From NCBI GenBank assembly GCA_020861205.1, contig JAJBSY010000054.1, positions 450 to 7,527 on the forward strand: DNA of 7,078 nt, read 5' to 3'. Positions 1 through 6,722 of the stretch are shown piece by piece. The notes below the pieces were generated by a model. That model saw nothing but the letters and a program-made list of their open reading frames with translations, did no database searches and was not told where the DNA came from. The DNA is from Deltaproteobacteria bacterium. GTDB lineage: Bacteria; Desulfobacterota; Desulfovibrionia; Desulfovibrionales; Desulfovibrionaceae. The first letter of the stretch is position 1; each line of letters starts with the position of its first letter. The translations under genes and the position numbers were made by a program.

Positions 1-1898
1 AGGGGCACGTGCGCAGCCACGTTCCCTTCGTGAAGCTGATGCTCTGTTTCGTCGCTGGCATCCTGTGGTTCCGGTACGGCGCGAAATTTTTCCGCGACCT
101 GACCGGCATCGGCTGGCGGCAGCAGACCGCGGTTCAGCTTGTCGGGGGGGCGATTCTCTTCCTTCTCATTTATTTTTTCCTGAATCCCTTGGTGCGGAAG
201 GTGGCGGGCATTCTTGACCGGTTCTTCCTCTGGTTCAACAACGGTTTCGAACGTTCGCTGAACCGGTATTTCCACCAAGTGCGGAAAATCTTGCGCCGTC
301 CCTTGCGGTATATCGTCATGTACGGCGTGGTGGTGGCGGCGATGGGCTTCTTTTTCCTGCGCCTGCCCACGGCCTTCCTGCCGGACGAAGACCAGGGCGT
401 CATGTTCTCGCTTATCCAGCTCGAACCGGGCGCGACCTTTGACAGGTCGCTGGAAATAGTCGGTCAAGTCGAGGACTATTTCTTTACGGAGGAGACCGAG
501 GCCGTGGCCTCGACCATGTGCATCGTCGGGTTCAGCTTCGCGGGCAACGGGCAGAATAACGGCATGTGCTTCATCAAGATGCGGGACTGGGAAGAGCGCG
601 ACAGGGACGAACTCCGCGCTCCGGCGGTGGCCGCCCGCTCCATGCGGCGGTTCTCTTCCGTCAAGAACGCCAACATTTATTTCTTCATGCCCCCGGCGGT
701 CATGGAACTGGGCACGGCCAACGGGTTCGACTTCGAATTGCTGGACCGCGCGAACCTGGGGCACGACCGGCTCATGGAGATCCGCAACGAACTGCTCCTG
801 AAAGCGCGGCAGAGTTCCGTCCTCTCGTCCGTCCGGCCTAACGGCCTTAACGACACGCCGCAATACCAGCTGGACTTCGACCTCGCCAAGGCCGCCGCCC
901 AGGGCGTGGACCTGAACGAATTGAACAGCACGATAACCTCCCTCTGGGGCAGTTATTACGTGAACGACTTTTTGGACCGGGGCCGGACAAAGAAGGTGTT
1001 CATCCAGGCGGACGCCCATTACCGCAGCAAGCCGGAGGATTTCGACGCGATCCGCATTCGCAACAACCAGGGACAGATGGTGCCGTTCTCGTCTTTCACG
1101 ACAGGGCACTGGACCATGGGGTCTCCGCATCTGGAGCGGTATAACGGCGTGCCGTCCATTGAAATACTGGGGGAAGCAGCGCACGGCAGAAGTTCGGGCG
1201 AAGCCATGCTGGAGATGGAGCGGCTGTTCGAAACCCTGCCGCCCGGCGTGGACTATGCCTGGACAAGCCTTTCCTACCAGGAAAAACTCTCCGGCTCGCA
1301 GGCTCCCATGCTCTACGCGTTGTCCCTCCTGGTGGTTTTCCTCTGCCTGGCGGCCTTGTATGAAAGCTGGGCCATACCGTTCTCCGTCATGCTCATCATC
1401 CCGCTCGGCGTTATCGGCGCCCTCGGCGGCGCCATGGTGCGGGGATTGTCGAACGACGTGTACTTCCAGGTGGGCCTGCTGACGATCATCGGGCTGTCGG
1501 CCAAGAACGCCATCCTTATCGTCGAATTCGCCAAAGAGCTGGAAGAGGAGGGGATGGACCTCATCCAGGCGACGCTGCAGGCGTCCAAAATGCGGCTGCG
1601 TCCCATCCTGATGACCTCTTTCGCCTTCATCCTCGGCGTGCTTCCCCTTGCGATCAGCAAGGGGGCCGGCTCGGGCAGCCAGAACGCCATCGGCACCGGG
1701 GTTATGTGCGGCATGATCACGGCGACGTTCCTCGGGATTTATCTCATTCCCTTGTCCTTCGTCATGATTTCCCGCATATTCCACGTCAGGGTGCACAGGC
1801 TCGACGAAGACGACGAGGACCGCCCGCAACCGCCGGACTCTCCGTCCTCGGGCGAGAAACAATATGAACGGTTCTCCGCGGCCGGAGAAGGGATATAG
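1..1898 (+). CDS. RND multidrug efflux pump inner-membrane subunit, AcrB/MexB (HAE1) type, 5'-truncated by the window edge
   Basis: This is the proton-driven inner-membrane transporter of a tripartite efflux pump. The frame is open to the left edge (first full codon at nt 3), so the GTG at nt 9 is not a real start; about 40% of a usual 1,030-1,050-residue protein is missing. Counting from that GTG, the visible part has the WFN cytoplasmic helix (74-88), the LPxxFLPDEDQG entry into the second periplasmic domain (119-130), GFSFAGNGQN (174-183), ELGTANGFDFEL (233-244), SVRPNGLNDTPQ (274-285), YVNDFLDRGR (317-326), MVPFSSF (357-363), LERYNG (375-380) and LSYQEKLSG (421-429). The last membrane helices (about 435-590) include GLSAKNAILIVEF, whose Lys499 matches the AcrB proton-relay Lys940. 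From WFN to that Lys the spacing matches AcrB. Residues 1-70 do not resemble AcrB (see findings). An acidic, proline-rich tail ends the protein. The channel gene follows after 1 nt. Substrate cannot be read from sequence. Confidence 0.95.
   Translation, partial: GHVRSHVPFVKLMLCFVAGILWFRYGAKFFRDLTGIGWRQQTAVQLVGGAILFLLIYFFLNPLVRKVAGILDRFFLWFNNGFERSLNRYFHQVRKILRRPLRYIVMYGVVVAAMGFFFLRLPTAFLPDEDQGVMFSLIQLEPGATFDRSLEIVGQVEDYFFTEETEAVASTMCIVGFSFAGNGQNNGMCFIKMRDWEERDRDELRAPAVAARSMRRFSSVKNANIYFFMPPAVMELGTANGFDFELLDRANLGHDRLMEIRNELLLKARQSSVLSSVRPNGLNDTPQYQLDFDLAKAAAQGVDLNELNSTITSLWGSYYVNDFLDRGRTKKVFIQADAHYRSKPEDFDAIRIRNNQGQMVPFSSFTTGHWTMGSPHLERYNGVPSIEILGEAAHGRSSGEAMLEMERLFETLPPGVDYAWTSLSYQEKLSGSQAPMLYALSLLVVFLCLAALYESWAIPFSVMLIIPLGVIGALGGAMVRGLSNDVYFQVGLLTIIGLSAKNAILIVEFAKELEEEGMDLIQATLQASKMRLRPILMTSFAFILGVLPLAISKGAGSGSQNAIGTGVMCGMITATFLGIYLIPLSFVMISRIFHVRVHRLDEDDEDRPQPPDSPSSGEKQYERFSAAGEGI
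1884..1892 (+). promoter_or_regulatory. Shine-Dalgarno site of the outer-membrane channel gene
   Basis: GGAGAAGGG lies inside the last codons of the RND gene and ends 7 nt before the ATG at 1900. It decides the start: the upstream in-frame ATG at 1864 would add 12 charged residues ahead of a clean lipoprotein signal peptide. The position implies translation from the shared pump mRNA. Confidence 0.75.
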
Positions 1899-1899
1899 T

Positions 1900-3336
1900 A
1901 TGCGCTCGACCACTCTGAGTACGGCAGGCCGGATATGCCTCGCGGCGGCCCTTGTCGCGTCGTTCGCGCTTTCGGGCTGCACGCTGGCGCCACGGTACGA
2001 GCGGCCCGATCTGCCTGTGGACGCCGCCTGGCCGGAATCCGCGCGCATTTCGGACGAGGAACGGGACGCGGCGGACGCCGCCGTGAACCGGCCCTGGCGC
2101 TCTTTCTTCAAGGATCCGACCCTCGTCGCGCTGATTGAAACGGCGCTTCGCAACAACCGCGACCTGCGCGTGGCGACGATCAATATCGAGAAAGTCCGGG
2201 CCCAGTATTGGATTCAGCGGGCGGACCTCTTGCCCACCATCAACGCTTCGAGCGTCGCCACCAACCAGTATCTCAACAAGGCGGTGTCCACTCGGGGCGA
2301 AGCGTTTATCAACCGCCAGTACCAGGCTTCCGTCGGGTTTACCTCGTTTGAGCTCGACCTTTTCGGGCGCATTCGCTCCTTGAAAGAAAGCGCGTTGCAG
2401 CAGTTCTTCGCGACGGAAGAGAACGCGCGGGCCGTTCAGGTTTCCCTGGTGGCGGAAGTGGTGCAGGCGTATCTGCAGTTGACCGCCCAGAAGGAGCTTC
2501 TGGATCTCGCCCGCTCGACCTACGAAAACCGCAAGGAGTCCTACGAGCTGACCCAGCGCATGTTCGACATGGGCCTGACTTCGCAGCTGACGGTGAACCA
2601 GGCGCGGACCATTGTCGAAGAGGCGCGGGTCGCTTCCGCGCAGTATGAAACGAGCGTCGGGCAGGCGGAAAACGCGCTGGTGCTTCTGTTGGGCGCACCC
2701 ATACCGGAAGGTGTGAAACTCGCCGGGAACCTGCGGGAAGTGGCGATGATTCCGGACCTGCCGCCCGGGCTGCCTTCGGACCTCATGCAGCGCAGACCGG
2801 ATATCATGGCGGCCGAGCATCAGCTCCAGGCCATGAACGCCAATATCGGCGCGGCGCGGGCCAACTTTTTCCCGACCATCAGCATCACGGCCGCGTTGGG
2901 CACCATAGCCCCCGTGTATCATGATCTTTTCTCGCGCGGGGCGGGCACCTGGCTCTTCGAACCTGCGGCGGTCCTGCCCATTTTCGATACGGGGCGCAAC
3001 TATGCCATCCTGAGGATGTCGGAGGCCGACCGCGATATGGCCGTCGCCACGTATGAGAAGACGATTCAGACGGCATTTCGGGAAGTGGCGGACGCGCTCG
3101 TGCAACGCGCCACCATCGGCGAGCAGCTGGACGCCCAGAAGGCGCTGGTCGAGGCGACGGAAGCGACCTACGACCTCTCGCAGAACCGGTACGAGATCGG
3201 GCTGGACAGTTTCATCAACGTCTTGGACGCGCAGCGTTCCCTGTTCAACGCCCGGCAGGGGATAATTAATACGATCCTGTTGCGCGAGGTGAACGCTCTT
3301 AACCTCTACAAGGCCCTGGGCGGCGGTTGGGAATGA
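1900..3336 (+). CDS. Outer-membrane efflux channel lipoprotein, OprM/NodT (RND OMF) family
   Basis: This is the trimeric outer-membrane and periplasmic channel that completes the tripartite pump with the RND subunit encoded just upstream. It is 478 residues long, normal for OprM-type channels. A signal peptide with basic n-region and hydrophobic core ends in the lipobox LSGC, so Cys27 should be lipidated after signal peptidase II cleavage. It is followed by the family-typical segment LAPRYERPDLPVDAAWP. Two related outer-membrane-factor halves follow: FELDLFGRIR (150-159) in the first, then QRRPDIMAAEHQL (297-309), then IGLDSFINVLDAQRSLF (433-449), and a closing LYKALGGGW (469-477). The start at 1900 is supported by a good ribosome site and the signal peptide. 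It begins 1 nt after the RND stop, so the two are co-transcribed and probably translationally coupled. A strong terminator follows 19 nt after the stop. The gene is intact; family assignment is secure, substrate unknown. Confidence 0.95.
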   Translation: MRSTTLSTAGRICLAAALVASFALSGCTLAPRYERPDLPVDAAWPESARISDEERDAADAAVNRPWRSFFKDPTLVALIETALRNNRDLRVATINIEKVRAQYWIQRADLLPTINASSVATNQYLNKAVSTRGEAFINRQYQASVGFTSFELDLFGRIRSLKESALQQFFATEENARAVQVSLVAEVVQAYLQLTAQKELLDLARSTYENRKESYELTQRMFDMGLTSQLTVNQARTIVEEARVASAQYETSVGQAENALVLLLGAPIPEGVKLAGNLREVAMIPDLPPGLPSDLMQRRPDIMAAEHQLQAMNANIGAARANFFPTISITAALGTIAPVYHDLFSRGAGTWLFEPAAVLPIFDTGRNYAILRMSEADRDMAVATYEKTIQTAFREVADALVQRATIGEQLDAQKALVEATEATYDLSQNRYEIGLDSFINVLDAQRSLFNARQGIINTILLREVNALNLYKALGGGWE

Positions 3337-3355
3337 CGCGCCCGCTCACAACGGT

Positions 3356-3385
3356 AAAAAAAGCCCGCGAACGCGGGCTTTTTTT
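3356..3385. terminator. Symmetric bidirectional Rho-independent terminator
   Basis: A 7-A run, GCCCGC, a GAAC loop, GCGGGC and a 7-T run form a perfect inverted repeat (3356-3368 with 3373-3385). Read on plus it ends the efflux operon, 19 nt after the channel stop. Read on minus it also presents a GC stem followed by a U run, and can end the iorAB/lemA/M48 side, 125 nt after the peptidase stop. Confidence 0.93.
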
Positions 3386-3510
3386 ATATGACGGGGGCTT
3401 GAAACGAACCGCACGGGCGGGGCGCCACGGCGTTGGAGCGTGACCGCGGGCTTTGGCGGTGCCGGAGCCCGCAGGCGCGCGGCGATCGGCTATGGATACT
3501 CTCCCGGATA
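3386..3510. other. Convergent intergenic spacer with a GC-rich inverted repeat
   Basis: I see no convincing gene in this 125-nt stretch between the terminator and the peptidase stop codon. It holds an inverted repeat, GCGGGCT (3446-3452) with AGCCCGC (3466-3472). An inner GGC/GCC pair (3455-3457 with 3461-3463) closes on a GGT loop. No U run follows on either strand, so it is not a standard terminator; it may be a 3'-end stabilising hairpin of the minus-strand mRNA. Short open frames across it are antisense by-products. Confidence 0.5.
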
Positions 3511-5397
3511 CTATGGCCCGGGTTCAGGCGGCACGGGGATACCGAGGCAGAGGGAAAGGAGGCGCAGGAACATGGCCTCCTCCGGGTCGATGCGGCCGTC
3601 ATGCATGACGATGCGGGAGGCCGCCCGTATGAATCGCAGTTTCACCTTGGCGGGGCTGCCGGCAAGAACCGCGACGCACCCGGAGAGTTTTTCGGGGCTC
3701 AGAAGCGTTTCCACAAATCCGGACGCTTCCGTCATGTATTTCCGCCCGTCGTCAAAGGCGCGCCGGGCAGCGTCCGCGTCCGGCGACAGCTTGGCGAGAG
3801 CGGACAAGACCATGGCGGCCGCGTCCGGTACCCGCTTCCGGGCAAACGCCAGTTGACTCTCGAACTGCGCCCCCGCCTGGCTGCGGATCAGTTGTTGCAA
3901 GACCCATTCCCTGCAGGAAAAAACTCCGTCCGCGTTGATGAACACGGTCATTTGGCCGCAAAAGGCACGGAATTGTTCTTCCGAAAGGGTTTTGAGCGCC
4001 GGAATGGCCAGCTCGACGAGCGGCAGCCACAGATCCCGCTTGAGGGAGGAAAAAGCCCGGTGATAGGTTTGAACGGCCTGTGGCGCGTCCGAACCGCTCA
4101 TGGAAGCGAGCTGCTTGTCCCTGACAGCGTCCCGCGCGTCCAGGAGCAGGCCGAGAATCATATAGGAGGCTTCAAGCGGCTCGCGGCAGGCTCCGCGCAA
4201 AAGGATTTCCGCTTCGTCCGCCGTGAACGGGTGAATGCGCTCTTCTTTCTCCGGAAGCGGGGAGATTCCGCGCACCTGGCCGAGCCAGGCGACGGCCGCT
4301 CCGGAACGGTTGCGCAGTTGCTCCCACTGGTCCGGCGCGTTCCGGTCGTCTTCGGGTTCGGCGCCGGAGGAGGCAACGCCTTGGGCTGAGGCGGATATCC
4401 CCTCCCACAGCGGGTCGAGGCGGCGGATGCGCTCCGCCAGCGGCGGGTGGGTGTCGAAAAGCCCGGCATGGATGGAGCAGAAGAAAAGGTGGCCGTAACT
4501 GCCGGTCATGGCCGTATTGGCCAGCTTGGATCCCTTGGAAAGGCCGTCGATTTTCTTGAGGGCCGATGCCAGGGCCGTGGAACGGGTGAACTGGACGGAC
4601 GACGCGTCCGCCAGGAATTCCCGCTGCCGGTTGACGGCCGCCTGGATGATGGTCCCCACGAAAGCCATGACGACGCCGAAGAGATAGACCACCACGGCGA
4701 GCAGAATCAGGAGGGCGAGCCCCTTGTTGCCTTTCCGGCTTCCCCCGCGGCGGGACGAGCCCCGGGCCAGCCACCTGAGCACCGTCGCGGAAAAATCCGA
4801 AAGGCACATGAGGCCGAAGAAAAGCCGGACGAAACGCAGGTTCAGCCGCATGTCGCCGTTGAGGATATGGCTGAACTCATGCGCGACGACGGCCTGCAGC
4901 TCATCCCGGGAGAGCTGGTCCAGGGCTCCCCGTGTGACGCCGACGACCGCGTCGTTGATGGAGCGGCCGGCGGCGAACGCGTTGATGCCTTTTTCGCGTT
5001 CGAGGATGTATACGGGCGGCACGGGCATACCGCTGGCGAGAGATATTTCTTCCACAACATTGAGCAGGCGGCGTTCCCCGGGATTTCTGGCCTGGGCGGG
5101 GACGAGGGTGCCTTTGAGGGCTTCGGCCACGCTCCGGCCGCCGGCGGAGAGGGAGGCGGGAGAGAACAGGCACAAAATGCCGACCAGGGCGAGAATGAAG
5201 GTCGCGCAAGAATAGGGCACGGAACTCGTAAAAGGATTATGTCCCCGGAAATAGGCGGAGTTTACAACAAAATGCCGCCAGATAAAGTCAAGGGTGAACC
5301 CCGTGACCAGCGCGAACAGCGCAACCATCACGGCGTACAACACGACCAGCCGGGCGGTGCGGCGTTTGGCGTCTTCCTGATGCGCCCAGAAGTCCAT
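3511..5397 (-). CDS. M48-family membrane zinc metallopeptidase (HtpX-like) with long C-terminal extension
   Basis: This is a predicted inner-membrane zinc endopeptidase of 628 residues, about twice the length of HtpX. Hydrophobic helices lie at about 15-38 and 60-82 before the catalytic domain and at about 226-252 within it. The active site is HEFSH (173-177): two His ligands and the catalytic Glu174. The third ligand is Glu260 in REFLADA, with the conserved Asp264 four residues on. DTHPPLAERI (315-324) closes the M48 core. The remaining 300 residues are mostly helical and predicted cytoplasmic. They contain two similar motifs, INADGVFSCREWVL (487-500) and VMHDGRIDPEEAMFL (597-611), that recall TerB-like helical domains; that likeness is my inference. 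The protein ends in LGIPVPPEPGP. It starts 3 nt after the lemA stop with no clear ribosome site, suggesting coupled translation. Known pairs of LemA and M48 proteins suggest a shared role in envelope protein quality control or signalling, but the substrate is unknown. Confidence 0.9.
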   Translation of the reverse strand: MDFWAHQEDAKRRTARLVVLYAVMVALFALVTGFTLDFIWRHFVVNSAYFRGHNPFTSSVPYSCATFILALVGILCLFSPASLSAGGRSVAEALKGTLVPAQARNPGERRLLNVVEEISLASGMPVPPVYILEREKGINAFAAGRSINDAVVGVTRGALDQLSRDELQAVVAHEFSHILNGDMRLNLRFVRLFFGLMCLSDFSATVLRWLARGSSRRGGSRKGNKGLALLILLAVVVYLFGVVMAFVGTIIQAAVNRQREFLADASSVQFTRSTALASALKKIDGLSKGSKLANTAMTGSYGHLFFCSIHAGLFDTHPPLAERIRRLDPLWEGISASAQGVASSGAEPEDDRNAPDQWEQLRNRSGAAVAWLGQVRGISPLPEKEERIHPFTADEAEILLRGACREPLEASYMILGLLLDARDAVRDKQLASMSGSDAPQAVQTYHRAFSSLKRDLWLPLVELAIPALKTLSEEQFRAFCGQMTVFINADGVFSCREWVLQQLIRSQAGAQFESQLAFARKRVPDAAAMVLSALAKLSPDADAARRAFDDGRKYMTEASGFVETLLSPEKLSGCVAVLAGSPAKVKLRFIRAASRIVMHDGRIDPEEAMFLRLLSLCLGIPVPPEPGP

Positions 5398-5400
5398 GGC

Positions 5401-6018
5401 TTACAAGTCGATTTTCGGCGCGGCCTGGATGTCTTTCTCGTTGTCGAAAACGAGCAGGGCGGCGTCCCGCGTGTGCCCGAACGCATTGGCAACCAGGGTG
5501 GTGGGGAAGGAGTTGCGCCGGATGTTGTACGCGGTGGCGGCGTCGTTGAACGCCTGGCGCGCGAAGGCGACGCGGTTTTCCGTGGAGGTCAGTTCCTCCG
5601 AAAGTTGCAGCATGACGCTGTTGGCTTTCAACTCGGGATACGCTTCGACCTGCAAGCGGAGGCCCTGGAAGGAACCGGCAAGTCTTTTTTCCGCCGCGTT
5701 CAACGCCTCGATGGAGGCGGGATCGGCGGGCGAAGCGGCCGCTTCCCTCAAGGAGGCCACGGCGCCGTTGCGAGCCTCGATGACGTCCCGCAGCGTCCCG
5801 CTCTCATGCTCCATGTAGGATTTGACGACCTTGACGATGTTGGGAATCAGGTCATAGCGGCGGGTCAACTGGACGTTGATCTGCGCGAAGGCGTTCTCGA
5901 AGCGCGCTTTCGACGCCACGAGCCCGTTGTAGGCGGCGATGAGCCAGCCGGCCAGGAGCGCGACGGCCCCGATAACAATCACGGCGAGAACGACGACAAC
6001 GGTCATGATACTGCCCAT
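5401..6018 (-). CDS. lemA: LemA family protein
   Basis: LemA proteins are small inner-membrane proteins with one N-terminal helix and a helical-bundle domain; their biochemical role is not settled. This one has 205 residues, close to the usual 185-200. Residues 5-29 form the membrane helix. The family signatures follow: YNGLV (30-34), ARFENAFAQINVQLTRRYDL (38-57) running into IPNIVKVV, YPELKAN (127-133), TSTENRVAFARQAFNDA (144-160) and NSFPTTLVA (169-177). The ATG at 6018 is chosen because a strong GGGGAGGA site sits 6 nt upstream and the membrane helix starts at once; the ATG at 6006 is possible but too far from that site. The open frame extends upstream to 6291, but that part overlaps iorB and has no family likeness. 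The M48 peptidase gene follows after 3 nt, the standard partner for this family. A hairpin and a G-rich element lie upstream. Confidence 0.93.
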   Translation of the reverse strand: MGSIMTVVVVLAVIVIGAVALLAGWLIAAYNGLVASKARFENAFAQINVQLTRRYDLIPNIVKVVKSYMEHESGTLRDVIEARNGAVASLREAAASPADPASIEALNAAEKRLAGSFQGLRLQVEAYPELKANSVMLQLSEELTSTENRVAFARQAFNDAATAYNIRRNSFPTTLVANAFGHTRDAALLVFDNEKDIQAAPKIDL

Positions 6019-6134
6019 CCTGCATCCTCCCCGGGCCGCGACGGCCCGGAATGTCACTCCCACGCGCTGGACGGAGGGAGGGATACCGGGGGAGGGAAAA
6101 ATCCAGACCGTTTCCCTACCCCCGGGGTCCTTAT
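6019..6134 (-). promoter_or_regulatory. iorB-lemA intergenic region (5' leader of lemA) with hairpin and G-rich element
   Basis: This 116-nt gap is the only sizeable spacer on the minus strand and the likely place for any separate lemA promoter. I could not find a convincing -35/-10 or sigma-54 element, so read-through from iorAB remains possible. It does contain a perfect 8-bp hairpin (CCGGGCCG at 6031-6038, 3-nt loop, CGGCCCGG at 6042-6049) abutting the lemA ribosome site. On the plus strand it also holds four closely spaced G-tracts (6076-6096). No U run follows the hairpin on minus, so it is not an intrinsic terminator for iorAB. Confidence 0.5.
6025..6032 (-). promoter_or_regulatory. Shine-Dalgarno site of lemA
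   Basis: On the minus strand GGGGAGGA ends 6 nt before the ATG at 6018, which fixes the lemA start. Its first two bases also belong to the 3' arm of the hairpin at 6031-6049. Confidence 0.75.
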
Positions 6135-6722
6135 TTATCCGACAGCCTGCGCGCCGAGATCCACGGCGGCGTCGTTCATGGCCGCGAGCCGTTCCGGCAA
6201 ATGGCGCCGGACGGATTTTTTCAGAGCGTCGGGGCCGAAGGGCAAAAGCCCCGTGGCGCTGAGCGCCCCGAGAAGCACCGTGTTCGCGCATTGGATGGAC
6301 CCGGCCCGCACGCCCAATTCCTGGCAGGGAATGAACCAGGCCTGTTTGGCGCAGCCGTTCACGGCCTTTTTGATCTCATCGAGGGGCGGGCAGACCTCGC
6401 GTCCGGCGGAGACGCCCGGCGGGGGCACGAAGTCGGTACTGGACAGGACGTACCCGTCGCGGGCGAGATACGGAATGGCCCGGTATGTTTCCAGCGCCTC
6501 GAAGCCGAGCACGATATCCGCTTCGCCGTGGCTGATGACGGGGCTTTGCCAGCCGCCGAGCAGCAAGGTGGATTCGACCACGCCGCCGCGCTGGGCCATG
6601 CCGTGGATTTCTCCGGAAACGACCTCCAGCCCCTCGTCAAGCGCGGTCTTGGAGAGCAGGGTCGTCGCGGTCAAGGTGCCCTGGCCGCCGACGCCCGCGA
6701 AATGAATGCGTATGCGTTTCAT
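6135..6722 (-). CDS. iorB: Indolepyruvate:ferredoxin oxidoreductase, beta (gamma-domain) subunit
   Basis: IorB partners IorA in a cytoplasmic, oxygen-sensitive enzyme. The enzyme converts indolepyruvate and other aryl-pyruvates (from Trp, Phe and Tyr transamination) plus CoA to the aryl-acetyl-CoA, CO2 and reduced ferredoxin. The 195-residue length is normal. The N-terminus IHFAGVGGQGT (6-16) is the hallmark glycine loop of the 2-oxoacid oxidoreductase gamma domain. SGEIHGMAQRGGVVES (36-51) is the second family signature, and ADIVLGFEALETYRAI (68-83) fits the family core. The start at 6722 is preferred over an in-frame ATG at 6779, because it places the glycine loop at the usual distance and has AAGGAAG 4 nt upstream. 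Its ATG overlaps the iorA stop (ATGA), so the two subunits are translationally coupled. The related gamma subunits of pyruvate or 2-oxoglutarate oxidoreductases are alternatives, but the iorA neighbour argues for IorB. Confidence 0.92.
   Translation of the reverse strand: MKRIRIHFAGVGGQGTLTATTLLSKTALDEGLEVVSGEIHGMAQRGGVVESTLLLGGWQSPVISHGEADIVLGFEALETYRAIPYLARDGYVLSSTDFVPPPGVSAGREVCPPLDEIKKAVNGCAKQAWFIPCQELGVRAGSIQCANTVLLGALSATGLLPFGPDALKKSVRRHLPERLAAMNDAAVDLGAQAVG

Noticed and set aside
9..11. GTG at nt 9 as the start of the RND gene
   Set aside because: The frame is open to the left edge and the visible part begins mid-protein, so this is an edge artefact.
1864..1899. Upstream ATG at 1864 for the channel gene
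   Set aside because: It would put 12 polar residues before the lipoprotein signal peptide and overlap the RND gene; the ATG at 1900 has GGAGAAGGG at correct spacing.
1786..3105. A 439-codon minus-strand open frame opposite the channel gene
   Set aside because: Arg/Gly/His-rich shadow of a convincing outer-membrane factor gene; no motif, and it spans the RND-channel junction.
3433..4389. Plus-strand open frames of 318 and 138 codons starting near the convergent spacer, one with a GYGYSPGYYGPG stretch
   Set aside because: Mostly antisense to the peptidase C-terminus; the Gly/Tyr-rich look is confined to a few codons at the spacer, and there is no ribosome site or signal peptide.
6118..6128. 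ACCCCCGGGGT palindrome near the iorB stop as an operator or terminator
   Set aside because: Arms of 5 bp with a 1-nt centre cannot form a hairpin, and such short GC palindromes are expected by chance here.
6019..6291. N-terminal extension of the lemA frame to 6291
   Set aside because: It overlaps iorB in another frame, is Arg/Gly-rich without family likeness, and the ATG at 6018 has a strong ribosome site right before the membrane helix.
4447..6705. A 752-codon plus-strand open frame opposite the peptidase, lemA and iorB
   Set aside because: Its translation is Gly/Arg/Asp/His-rich, low in hydrophobic residues and resembles no family. It lies antisense to three clear genes, and GC-rich codon use commonly opens such frames.
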